Assembly (NCBI GenBank): GCA_015075405.1
Contig: JABTUK010000002.1
Coordinates: 1,488,001 to 1,552,000 of the forward strand
Source: Anaerolineales bacterium
GTDB lineage: Bacteria; Chloroflexota; Anaerolineae; 4572-78; J111
Direction: 5' to 3'
DNA: 64,000 nt
A program made the position numbers and the translations under genes. Numbering within the stretch: the stretch's first letter is position 1; every line of letters starts with the position of its first letter. Below are positions 36,039-43,502 of the stretch, in pieces. Under the pieces are notes generated by a model, which did not search any database, was not told the DNA's origin, and saw only the letters and a list, made by a program, of their open reading frames with translations.

Positions 36039-36630
36039 TAACGAACGCCCAGCCGCCCGGCAGGGCAATAACGGCCAGGGCAATCTTGACGGCATCGCCA
36101 ATTAAAAAGGGCAGCGCGCCCGCAGCGATGGCCTGGCTCACTCCCAGAAAGGTGCTCAGCCAGCCGACACCGAAGGCATAAATGACCAGGTTGCCCAAAA
36201 CCATCGCCAGCGCAGTGGTCCACCAGACGCGATCCCAGCCCCGTTCGGCCAGCCAGCCGGCCAGCCCAGCGGCGAAGACGAAACCCACCAGGTAACCGGC
36301 GCTCGGCCCCAGCAGCACCGGAACGCCGGGGATACTGGAAGGCGACCAGGCGCTGGTTCCGCCGGCAAAAACCGGCAGTCCGGCCAGGCCCTCGGCCAGG
36401 TAGGCTAAAACAGTAATTGAACCGAGACGACTGCCCAGCAACATCCCGGTTAGCAAAACCATGAGCGTTTGCATGGTGATCGGCACGGGGGTAAAGGGCA
36501 AAGGAATCGCAATTTGAGCCGAGATGCCAATCAACAAGCTAAACAGCACAACCAGGATTACATTGTGCATCGTTCGCCGCTGCGGCAGAACAACATCAAC
36601 CAGGGTTAAGGGTACAGCTTGGGTCTGCAT
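36031..36630 (-). CDS. bioY: BioY-family biotin transporter
   Basis: This 199-residue membrane protein matches BioY, the substrate-binding S component of ECF-type biotin transporters. It has IPLPFTPVPITMQTLMVLLTGMLLGSRLGS near residue 44, LAEGLAGLPVFAGGT and GVPVLLGPSAGYLVGFVFAAGL, and ends PFLIGDAVKIALAV. BioY can act alone or with an energising module, which is not here. Imported biotin would serve the biotin-dependent acyl-CoA carboxylase encoded at 57.8-61.1 kb. The stop TAA is in the first unit of the AGTAAGG/AGTAGGG repeat. Confidence 0.92.
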   Translation of the reverse strand: MQTQAVPLTLVDVVLPQRRTMHNVILVVLFSLLIGISAQIAIPLPFTPVPITMQTLMVLLTGMLLGSRLGSITVLAYLAEGLAGLPVFAGGTSAWSPSSIPGVPVLLGPSAGYLVGFVFAAGLAGWLAERGWDRVWWTTALAMVLGNLVIYAFGVGWLSTFLGVSQAIAAGALPFLIGDAVKIALAVIALPGGWAFVKK

Positions 36631-36736
36631 AGATTTACCTCATCATAGTGGATTAATTTGGGGCGTATATTAACAAAATTGACCCGGTCTAGCAAGAACT
36701 AAGCGGGTCAAAAGGGGAGCCGGGTGGTATCATGAT

Positions 36737-36820
36737 GACCGCCGACCGCAGACGGACGACCGCCGAAAATAGGATTGTAGGAATATCTTGCGGCGGTCAG
36801 CGGTCAGTCGTCAGCGGTCG
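36737..36820. repeat. Inverted GACCGCC / GCGGTCA tandem repeat
   Basis: GACCGCCGACCGCAGACGG and the complementary GCGGTCAGCGGTCAGTCGTC arm fill the spacer between the DppC-type gene and bioY. The remainder of the 192-nt spacer shows nothing else. Confidence 0.88.
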
Positions 36821-36822
36821 CT

Positions 36823-37749
36823 TTAAATTTGCCGCCGCAGGCGCGGGTCGAGGGCGTCACGCAGACCGTCGCCCAGAAAATTAAAGGCCATAACAATGGT
36901 AAAAATCGCCAGGCCGGGGCAGGCGCTGATCCACCACTGGTCAAAGAAGGCAATACCATCGGAAACCATGCGGCCCCATTCGGGCGTGCTGGGTTCTGGC
37001 CCCAGGCCCAAAAAGCTCAGCCCCGAGAAGGCCAGCACCGCATTGCCCAAATCCAGAGTAGCCATCACCAGGCCCGGAGCCAGGCAGTTGGGCAAAATTG
37101 TCCGCCACAAGAGGCGTCCCTCTTTAACTCCTATGGCCCGACCAGCCAGGACATATTCATTCTCTTTGACTGTCAAGACCAGGCTCCGCACAATACGGGC
37201 ATAATTAGGCCACAGTACAACCACAATAGCGATGACAGCATTACTGATATTAGGTCCCAGGGCCGCCGCCACAGCCATAGACAGGATAATGCCGGGGAAG
37301 GCCATAAAAATATCAGTGGTCCGCATCAGCACTTCATCCCACACGCCGCCCCAGAAGCCGGCCAAAGCCCCCACGATAGTCCCCACAATCCCGGCTGCCA
37401 CAACCACCGCCAGGGCCGCTGGCAAGCTAATCCGCCCCCCAAAGATAGCCCGGCTGAGCACGTCGCGCCCCAGTTGATCGGTACCAAACCAGTGGGCCGC
37501 ACTGGGCGGCTGCAAGCGTTCGGGAATGGCTTGTTTATAAGGGTCATAGGGGGCTACCACCGGGGCAGCCAGGGTAATAACAATCCAAAACAGAACCAGG
37601 ATTAAGCCCACCAGGGCCAAATGATTCCGGCGCAGAAAATAAACAGCCGCGCTCAGCCAACTGCGTTGGGGCCGCATATTTGCTGGGGATACGGGAGCAG
37701 CGAGCGCCGCCGGGGGATTAGCCATCGAAGGTTGTGTGGTTGACTGCAC
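36823..37749 (-). CDS. Peptide/nickel-type ABC transporter permease (DppC family)
   Basis: This 308-residue membrane protein has an N-terminal extension rich in Pro/Ala, then a DppC/OppC permease core: HWFGTDQLGRDVLSRAIFGGRISL, FPGIILSMAVAAALGP and the late GLGPEPSTPEWGRMVSDG. It should form a heteromeric channel with the DppB-type subunit encoded just upstream. The binding protein is two genes upstream. No ATP-binding DppD/DppF gene is adjacent. Confidence 0.9.
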   Translation of the reverse strand: MQSTTQPSMANPPAALAAPVSPANMRPQRSWLSAAVYFLRRNHLALVGLILVLFWIVITLAAPVVAPYDPYKQAIPERLQPPSAAHWFGTDQLGRDVLSRAIFGGRISLPAALAVVVAAGIVGTIVGALAGFWGGVWDEVLMRTTDIFMAFPGIILSMAVAAALGPNISNAVIAIVVVLWPNYARIVRSLVLTVKENEYVLAGRAIGVKEGRLLWRTILPNCLAPGLVMATLDLGNAVLAFSGLSFLGLGPEPSTPEWGRMVSDGIAFFDQWWISACPGLAIFTIVMAFNFLGDGLRDALDPRLRRQI

Positions 37750-37783
37750 GTCAAAATCACCTTTTAGCAGGGGCGCTGAGTCT

Positions 37784-38800
37784 TTATTGCGCTTCCCGCA
37801 AGCGGGGGTCCAGAAACACGTAGGTTACATCAACTACCAGATTTACCCCAATAAAAACAAAGGCAATCAACATGGTTACGCCCATAATTGCCGGAAAATC
37901 TAACGAAACCGAAGCCTGGTAAGCATACTGGCCGATACCCGGCCAGGAAAAGATCGTTTCAGTGAGGACTGTGCCGGTAAGCAGATTACCGTAGGATAAT
38001 CCCAAAACTGTGACGGTGGGGATCAGGGCGTTGGAGAGAGCATGCCGTCCCACCACCCAACCCTCATGGAGACCTTTAGAGCGGGCGGTACGGATATAAT
38101 CCTGGCTCAGTACATCCAGCATGGCCGAGCGCGTCACCCGGGTAATTAAGCCCATACTGTAACTGGCCAGGACGATACTGGGTAAAATCAGGTGGCTGAA
38201 GGCATTGATAAACAGGTCAAAATCACCAATCAGGAGCGCGTCTACCGTATACAGCCCGGTGACGGCTGGCGGCGGCTTGGTGCCGATATGCAGCCGGCCC
38301 GGGCCGGGCAGCCAGTTCAAGCGGGAGTAGAACAGAAATAAGCCCAGCAAGGCTAACCAGAAAACCGGGGCCGAGACGCCAATCAACGACAGAACCCGGC
38401 TCACCTGGTCTAGCCAGGTATTGCGCCGCACCGCCGAAATGACCCCAAAGGGCACCCCAATCAAAACGGCCAGAATGATAGAGGCGGTGGACAACTCGGC
38501 GGTGGCGGGCATGTAGCGCCCCAAATCCTGTAGTACAGGCCGATGGGTGCCAATAGAAATGCCCAAATCGCCTTGAAGCATATTGCCGAGATAGGTGAGG
38601 TATTGAACGTAGACGGGCTGATCCAGGCCCCACTTAGCCCGGAAAGCGGCGACAATTTCCGGGTCGGCTACAGCGCTCTGGCCCAGGGCCGCGTTGACCG
38701 GATCAGAGGGGACGGCATGGGAGAGGATAAAAGCAACCAGGGTGATACCGATAAGTAGGGGTATCAATAAAACCAAACGGCGTACAACAAAACGTTGCAT
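37784..38800 (-). CDS. Peptide/nickel-type ABC transporter permease (DppB family)
   Basis: This 338-residue permease begins MQRFVVRRLVLLIPLLIGITL. It contains the classic DppB signals SHAVPSDPVNAALG, GDLGISIGTHRPV and LTGTVLTETIFSWPGIGQYAYQA. It pairs with the DppC-type subunit 34 nt downstream. Peptides are the likeliest cargo, given the neighbouring peptidase and amino-acid genes. Opines or nickel would be alternatives. Confidence 0.9.
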   Translation of the reverse strand: MQRFVVRRLVLLIPLLIGITLVAFILSHAVPSDPVNAALGQSAVADPEIVAAFRAKWGLDQPVYVQYLTYLGNMLQGDLGISIGTHRPVLQDLGRYMPATAELSTASIILAVLIGVPFGVISAVRRNTWLDQVSRVLSLIGVSAPVFWLALLGLFLFYSRLNWLPGPGRLHIGTKPPPAVTGLYTVDALLIGDFDLFINAFSHLILPSIVLASYSMGLITRVTRSAMLDVLSQDYIRTARSKGLHEGWVVGRHALSNALIPTVTVLGLSYGNLLTGTVLTETIFSWPGIGQYAYQASVSLDFPAIMGVTMLIAFVFIGVNLVVDVTYVFLDPRLREAQ

Positions 38801-38814
38801 AAAGAATCAACCAT

Positions 38815-38886
38815 GAAATGTAAAACGTAATGGCTAAAGGCGAAGAGGAATCCACCAGTAACCATTACGTTTTACGCATTACGAAT
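38815..38886. repeat. Inverted repeat, GTAAAACGTAATGG / CCATTACGTTTTAC
   Basis: The arms GTAAAACGTAATGG and CCATTACGTTTTACGCATTACG lie about 30 nt apart between the DppB-type permease gene and the solute-binding protein gene. Confidence 0.85.
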
Positions 38887-38931
38887 TAGCGTGGCCTAAT
38901 CTTTGCCCCGGCTAAAATCTTTTCCTGAAAA

Positions 38932-40776
38932 CTACTTGCTCATGGTGTACGGGTTTACCCGCCACATAGCGTTGTAGACAAATCCCTGCAGATTACCCTG
39001 GTAGGCCACCTGCACCCCACTCTGGCCGAGGAAAGCAAAGGCGCTTTCATCGAGCATGATTCGCTGTATCTCACCAAAGGCCTCCGCGCGGGCGGCCGGA
39101 TCGGTGACGACTTTGGCCCGGGCCACCGCATCATTCAACGCCTGGCTGGCCCGTTCCGGCGTCCAGTTAGCCCGGAGACCCACTTTCCCGCCGGGGGTAA
39201 AGGCAATGCGGTCAATCGGGTCAATGAAGTCGGGACTCCATAACCACAGGCCGAAATTCTCCTGACCGTTGCGATAGCGTTCCAGAGTCACTTGCAGGTC
39301 ACCCGGCTTGAGCGTGACATTGATGCCCGCTTCGGCCAGGTCAGCCTGGACCTTTTGAGCCAGGGTGCCTATCGCCACATCGCCGGAGGTGAAATCGGGG
39401 TATTCCAGTTCCACCGTCAAACCATCGGCAAAGCCTGCTTCGGCCAGCTTGGTCTTGGCCGCCTCGACATTCCGCTGGAGCCGCTGCGACTGATCTAAAG
39501 TAAACGGCCAGTGGGTGGGCAGGATATTCACCGGCGTGGAGGCCGAGCCGCCCATTAACTGGCGAATACCATCCGTATCTACGGCCAGCCGGACCGCATC
39601 TTGAACGGCATCCTGAGACATAGGGCCGCCAATGGCCGGGTCCATATTCATCAGCAGGAAGAAGATTTGATCGCCCTGCCCTTTATAAATTTTCAAATTG
39701 GCATTGCTTTCGAGGCTCGGTACCTGATCGGCGCTGATGTCCAGGGCAATATCCAGGTCGCCCGCTTCGAGAGCCAACTTTTGCGCGGCGCCGGTTGAAA
39801 TAGTGCGATAAATGACCCGGTCAATGGGGGCCGGTTCACCGGCGTAATTGGGGTTCCGGGTCAGGATGACTTCAACCAACGGCTCCCACTTTTCATACAT
39901 GTAAGGGCCGCTGCCAATGGAGTTTTGGTTGAGCCACTCTTCAGCCGTGTCTGTTTCCGCCGCATCGGCCGCATCGGTTGCGCCATTAGCCTTGGCTTCT
40001 TCACTATCAATAATACTGAAAGCAGGGAAGACCAACCGGGCCAGCAGCGAAGGGTCGGGATCAATCAATTTGATGACTAAGGTCCGCTCGTCGGCAGCCT
40101 CAACGCTGGCGATATTATCGGCCAGGAAAGAGGGGTTGCCTTTGATATTTTTCATGCGGTTGATACTGAAGGCCGCATCGTTAGCTGTAACCGTCCGGCC
40201 CGTGCTGAATTTGTGCCCCTCAGCCATGGTAAAAGTATAGGTTAGGCCATCCTCAGCAATGGTCCAGCTCTCGGCTGCGCCGGGGATGACCTGTTCGACG
40301 TTATCCGGCGGGAACGTCACCAGGGTTTCGTAGACGGCCCGGTTGACCGTGCCCGCATGCACTTCATAACCCCGGCCGGGGTCAAGCGAAACGGTATCTT
40401 CGGTGATGCCAATCACCAGGGTTTGAGCGGCCTGGTCGGCAGAAACCTGGGTAAAGACCGACTCATTAAGCATCTTCTGAGCCACTTCACCGGGCGGGAT
40501 GCAGAGTTTCGCCCCGGCTTCAATCACGTTGGGGTCGTCAATCTTGGTATAACTGCTGTCGGTGGCCGCTTTAGCATTGGTCGCATCCACAATAACCGGA
40601 TAAGCCAAAATATTGCCATAATACTTATCGGCCAGGGTGGACAGGGAGTCTTCCCCCTGCACAATCGCATCTGACTCGCAAACGACTTCTTCTTGAGCCA
40701 GCGCACGGATGGGCGCTATCGTTAGCAGTAACGCCAACAGTAGAACAACCGTAAAACCATGGGCTACTTTTTTCAT
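38932..40776 (-). CDS. LysM-like domain fused to a peptide-type solute-binding protein (SBP_bac_5)
   Basis: This 614-residue exported protein has a Sec-type signal peptide (about 1-27, ending ALAQ). A LysM-like module follows at about 35-90 (VQGEDSLSTLADKYYGN, then YTKIDDPNVIEAGAKLCIPPG). A complete SBP_bac_5 domain comes next: VIPGAAESWTIAEDGLTYTF, GHKFSTGRTVTANDAAFSINR, SGPYMYEKWEPLVEVILTRN, ending VNPYTMSK. It should bind peptides or similar cargo for the two permeases downstream, while LysM could attach it to the cell envelope or glycan. LysM on a binding protein is unusual. Confidence 0.88.
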   Translation of the reverse strand: MKKVAHGFTVVLLLALLLTIAPIRALAQEEVVCESDAIVQGEDSLSTLADKYYGNILAYPVIVDATNAKAATDSSYTKIDDPNVIEAGAKLCIPPGEVAQKMLNESVFTQVSADQAAQTLVIGITEDTVSLDPGRGYEVHAGTVNRAVYETLVTFPPDNVEQVIPGAAESWTIAEDGLTYTFTMAEGHKFSTGRTVTANDAAFSINRMKNIKGNPSFLADNIASVEAADERTLVIKLIDPDPSLLARLVFPAFSIIDSEEAKANGATDAADAAETDTAEEWLNQNSIGSGPYMYEKWEPLVEVILTRNPNYAGEPAPIDRVIYRTISTGAAQKLALEAGDLDIALDISADQVPSLESNANLKIYKGQGDQIFFLLMNMDPAIGGPMSQDAVQDAVRLAVDTDGIRQLMGGSASTPVNILPTHWPFTLDQSQRLQRNVEAAKTKLAEAGFADGLTVELEYPDFTSGDVAIGTLAQKVQADLAEAGINVTLKPGDLQVTLERYRNGQENFGLWLWSPDFIDPIDRIAFTPGGKVGLRANWTPERASQALNDAVARAKVVTDPAARAEAFGEIQRIMLDESAFAFLGQSGVQVAYQGNLQGFVYNAMWRVNPYTMSK

Positions 40777-40966
40777 AGGTCTCCTCCATTAAGAATAATT
40801 TTTTAGGCGGGAGTTGTGGGAAGATAGCTCCCACCTTATCAACACAAAGAAGTAAAGCCCACCCTGACGAGGAAATTTGAATGTGGTGACTGCGAGGCGG
40901 TGGCAAGAAATGGAAGACCCGGCGGGCGTAATGTAACACGCTCCAGATAATTTGTCAATAATTATT
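40777..40966. other. Leader region of the solute-binding protein gene
   Basis: This 190-nt spacer contains the ribosome binding site GGAGG before the start at 40776. I see nothing else that I can support. Confidence 0.5.
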
Positions 40967-41182
40967 TTATGACGACTTCAATAGGCCGTGCCGTTTCAAA
41001 ATACTTTCCAATCCCCCCACCGCATACCGCAGACCATCATGCATGCCCTCACCATAAGGATAACTTCCTGGCGGTGAATTTTCCAGTTTTTTGGCATTGA
41101 TCAACCGTTCATTGGCTAAATCCTCCCAAAGAGCGATTAATTCCTGGGTTAGTTGAGACAAGAGCTTGTTCTCAGCTTCCAT
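40967..41182 (-). CDS. Small protein downstream of the glutaredoxin-like selenoprotein, unknown
   Basis: This 71-residue acidic helical protein begins MEAENKLLSQLTQELIALWEDLANERLINAKKLE and ends with GGLESILKRHGLLK. It starts about 8 nt after the glutaredoxin-like gene and in the same direction, so they are co-transcribed. No family was recognised. The helical N-terminus could form a coiled coil or dimer. Confidence 0.55.
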   Translation of the reverse strand: MEAENKLLSQLTQELIALWEDLANERLINAKKLENSPPGSYPYGEGMHDGLRYAVGGLESILKRHGLLKSS

Positions 41183-41189
41183 GGGCGTT

Positions 41190-41456
41190 TCACACTTTCC
41201 GCTGAATGTTTAGCAAAGCCTCCAGCCTGGTTTGATCAAAGCCGATAACCGTTTCCCCGTCTATCAAGGTTAATGGCACAGCTTCGACTCCCAGAGCATC
41301 AATAATATACTGCCTGGCCTCCGGGTCACGGCGGATATTTCGTTCAGTAAATTCGATCTTATGGTCGGAGAGAAACTCTCTCACGCGGCAACATTCCTGT
41401 CAGCGGGGGCTAACGTAATCAGTATTGGTTGAAAAAAGTGTCACTTGTTTGGGCAT
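41190..41456 (-). CDS. Glutaredoxin-like selenoprotein with in-frame UGA (UxxC)
   Basis: The complete gene starts at ATG 41456 (MPKQVTLFSTNTDYVSPR), with a GAGGAG ribosome binding site 8 nt upstream. It reads through an in-frame TGA at codon 19 (41400-41402) and continues QECCRVREFLSDHKIEF. Skipping the UGA would leave only a 64-residue fragment starting at 41384. The UGA occupies the first cysteine of a CxxC redox motif, giving U19-Q-E-C22. The rest matches glutaredoxin/NrdH-like proteins (EAVPLTLIDGETVIGFDQTRLEALL). A hairpin with loop GTT follows the UGA. Sec forms of glutaredoxin are known. About 88 residues including Sec. Confidence 0.82.
41366..41385 (-). promoter_or_regulatory. Candidate bacterial SECIS hairpin of the glutaredoxin-like gene
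   Basis: On the minus strand, starting 15 nt after the UGA, a stem GAGAGA/TCTCTC with a GTT loop extends by two more pairs past a one-base bulge. The loop G is 24 nt after the UGA, inside the 16-37 nt range known for bacterial SECIS elements. Confidence 0.65.
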
Positions 41457-41479
41457 TTTATAACTCCTCGTAAATAAAG

Positions 41480-41540
41480 ACGCGATGACTCGTGAGGCGA
41501 GGGGGCGAAAGATCCTTCGTGTCCTCGCCTCATCGCCTCC
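41480..41540. repeat. Inverted GCGAGG / CCTCGC repeat
   Basis: GACGCGATGACTCGTGAGGC and, after a short spacer, the complementary CCTCGCCTCATCGCC arm lie between the glutaredoxin-like gene and the SDR gene. A CCGAGA-type block follows (41645-41696). Confidence 0.8.
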
Positions 41541-41644
41541 CTGCTACATTTTCATCAAAAGTCATCCTATTCTAATCAACCTGCTCTTGCTAACAAGAGC
41601 AAACAGGTATCAACTTATGAGCCGGTTGGTATCCCCGGAAGAAA

Positions 41645-41696
41645 GACGGGGGACCAGAGACCGAAGACCGGGTAGTAAATCCCGGCCTCCCGTCAT
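41645..41696. repeat. GACCAGA/GACCGAAGACC repeat with inverted arm
   Basis: GACCAGAGACCGAAGACC and a complementary CCCGGCCTCCCGTC arm end just before the SDR stop (41698). Confidence 0.75.
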
Positions 41697-41697
41697 T

Positions 41698-42459
41698 TTA
41701 CAAGGCCGTCACCCCCCCATCCACCGGCAAAGCGACGCCGGTGATATAGGAGGAATCGTCGCTGGCCAGGAATAAGGCGGCAGCGGCAATTTCTTCCGGT
41801 TGGGCTACCCGATTGAGCGGGATGCGCTCCAACAGCCGCTTTTTGGTCGCCTCCGGGTCGGGCGACTCGGCAATAAATTTGCGGTGCATAGGCGTGTCCA
41901 CCTCGCTGGGGCAGATGCAGTTGACCCGGATGTTGTCGCGGGCGTAATCAAGGGCCACCTGTTTGGTCAGCAGCACCACCCCGCCTTTGGCGGCGCAGTA
42001 GGGCGCTTGCCGGGGCGAAGCCACCAGCCCCAGCATCGAAGCCGTATTGATAATCGAGCCGCCGCCCACCTTTTGCATTTCCGGGATGGCGTATTTGCAG
42101 CCCAGCATAACCCCCTTCAGGTTGACATCCAGACTTTTCTGCCAAAGTTCCTCGGTTGTCTCCGTAACCATCGCCGGCAGGGTCAGCCCGGCATTGTTGA
42201 ACAGAATATCCAGCCGGCCATACCTCTCGACCGCCACCCGCACCATCCGCTCGACTTCCACCGCCTGCGAGACATCCACCTGCGCAAAAATGGCCTCACC
42301 GCCGCTGGCCTTGATATCCCCCACCGTTTCCACCCCCGCCCGCTCGATCAGGTCCGCCACCACCACTTTGGCCCCTTCACGGGCAAACAGTAGCGCCGTC
42401 GCCCGGCCAATGCCGGAGCCAGCGCCGGTAATCAGAGCGACTTTCCCTTTTAATTTCAT
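41698..42459 (-). CDS. Short-chain dehydrogenase/reductase
   Basis: This 253-residue classical SDR starts at the ATG at 42459 (MKLKGKVALITGAGSGIGRA), with a strong AAGGAGG ribosome binding site; longer upstream frames are unlikely. It has the NAD-binding TGAGSGIG, NNAGLTLPAM, the catalytic serine in IINTASMLG, and YCAAKGG with the catalytic Tyr/Lys. It is followed, in gene order after DenD-like, in the acid-sugar/aldolase neighbourhood, so a sugar acid or related alcohol is a reasonable substrate guess. The sequence alone does not fix it. Confidence 0.85.
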   Translation of the reverse strand: MKLKGKVALITGAGSGIGRATALLFAREGAKVVVADLIERAGVETVGDIKASGGEAIFAQVDVSQAVEVERMVRVAVERYGRLDILFNNAGLTLPAMVTETTEELWQKSLDVNLKGVMLGCKYAIPEMQKVGGGSIINTASMLGLVASPRQAPYCAAKGGVVLLTKQVALDYARDNIRVNCICPSEVDTPMHRKFIAESPDPEATKKRLLERIPLNRVAQPEEIAAAALFLASDDSSYITGVALPVDGGVTAL

Positions 42460-42473
42460 CAAACCTCCTTCAA

Positions 42474-42545
42474 TGACGCGATGACACGTGAGGCGAGGAC
42501 GCGAAAATTCTCCTCGCCTCACGCCTCCTCGCCTCATCGCCTCAT
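42474..42545. repeat. Inverted TGAGGCGA tandem repeat
   Basis: TGACACGTGAGGCGAGGACG and the complementary CCTCGCCTCACGCCTCCTCG arm. The arm supplies the stop TGA of the DenD-like gene. The same TGAGGCGA unit ends the AcnX large-subunit gene at 14396. Confidence 0.9.
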
Positions 42546-43501
42546 TTCGGCAGTTCATCCTCGATAAAAGCTTGAATGATCTCTGCTATCGAATGATCGG
42601 CTCGGAAGCCCAACGCCAGCGCCCGCTGCGGGGCAAAATCAACCGGCCAGCCGCCGACGATTTTTTCGATGAAGGGGTCGGGCTGCCATAAAATGCGCCG
42701 GATGACCTTTTCGCCGGCGATTTCCTGCAAGCTGTCCACCATCTCCTGGATTGACACCGCCAGCCCTGGCAACGCGACCACACGGTTATTACCCCAGGCG
42801 TCCGGCGGCAGTTCGGCGGCGTGGAGCAGGTTCTCGATGGCTCGCCGGGGCGATTGAATCCACATTCGCGTGGCCGGGGCAACGGGGCATACCGCAGTCT
42901 GGCCCTGGAGCGGTTCGCGGATGATCGAACTGGCAAAGGTCGAGGCGGCTTTGTTGGGTTTGCCGGGGCGCACCACAATCGTCGGCAGGCGTAGGGCACG
43001 GCCATCTATAAAATTTTTGCGGCTGTAATCGTTGACCAGCAGTTCCCCCACCGCTTTTTGGGTTCCATAGGATGACTGTGGATTTAGGGCCGTGCCGTCC
43101 TCAATCACCGGCGGCAAATCGCCGCCAAACACGGCCACCGAGCTGGCAAAGACCAGGCGCGGCTGGCGGCCAAGTTCACGGCAACGCTCCAGCAAATTGA
43201 GCGTGGCCAGCAAATTGACCTGCATGCCCAGCTCAAAATTCTGCTCGGCCTCGCCGCTGACCACCGCCGCCAGGTGAAAAATCAGGCCGGTTTCGTCTGT
43301 GAGCAAAGTACGGACAGTTTGCGGGTCGGTGATGTCACCCCGAACAAGCTCCAAGCGCGGGTCAGCCGCCAACTGTGCCGGGTTAGTATCAAAAACAAAC
43401 AGCTTTTGGATAGACCGGCCCATGATCTGGCCTCGCCCCAGCAGCATCCGCGCTAACTGTTGGCCTAAAAAACCGGCTCCGCCGGTAATGACAATCTGCA
43501 C
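42542..43501 (-). CDS. DenD-like NAD-dependent epimerase/dehydrogenase
   Basis: This 319-residue SDR starts MQIVITGGAGFLGQQLARML (GxxGxxG). It has the HLAAVVSGEAEQNFELG signature of D-erythronate dehydrogenase (DenD), the VFASSVAVFGG serine region and the catalytic YGTQK near 145. It should oxidise a four-carbon sugar acid or a similar acid with NAD. A solute-binding-like protein and a HpcH/HpaI aldolase are encoded just upstream, and an SDR downstream, so the four may form an acid-sugar pathway. The exact substrate is inferred. Confidence 0.8.
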   Translation of the reverse strand: MQIVITGGAGFLGQQLARMLLGRGQIMGRSIQKLFVFDTNPAQLAADPRLELVRGDITDPQTVRTLLTDETGLIFHLAAVVSGEAEQNFELGMQVNLLATLNLLERCRELGRQPRLVFASSVAVFGGDLPPVIEDGTALNPQSSYGTQKAVGELLVNDYSRKNFIDGRALRLPTIVVRPGKPNKAASTFASSIIREPLQGQTAVCPVAPATRMWIQSPRRAIENLLHAAELPPDAWGNNRVVALPGLAVSIQEMVDSLQEIAGEKVIRRILWQPDPFIEKIVGGWPVDFAPQRALALGFRADHSIAEIIQAFIEDELPK

Positions 43502-43502
43502 C

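Noticed and set aside
41190..41384. A 64-residue stand-alone glutaredoxin fragment starting at 41384
   Set aside because: It lacks the redox motif and has no good ribosome binding site. The frame continues upstream through UGA to a well-supported ATG at 41456.
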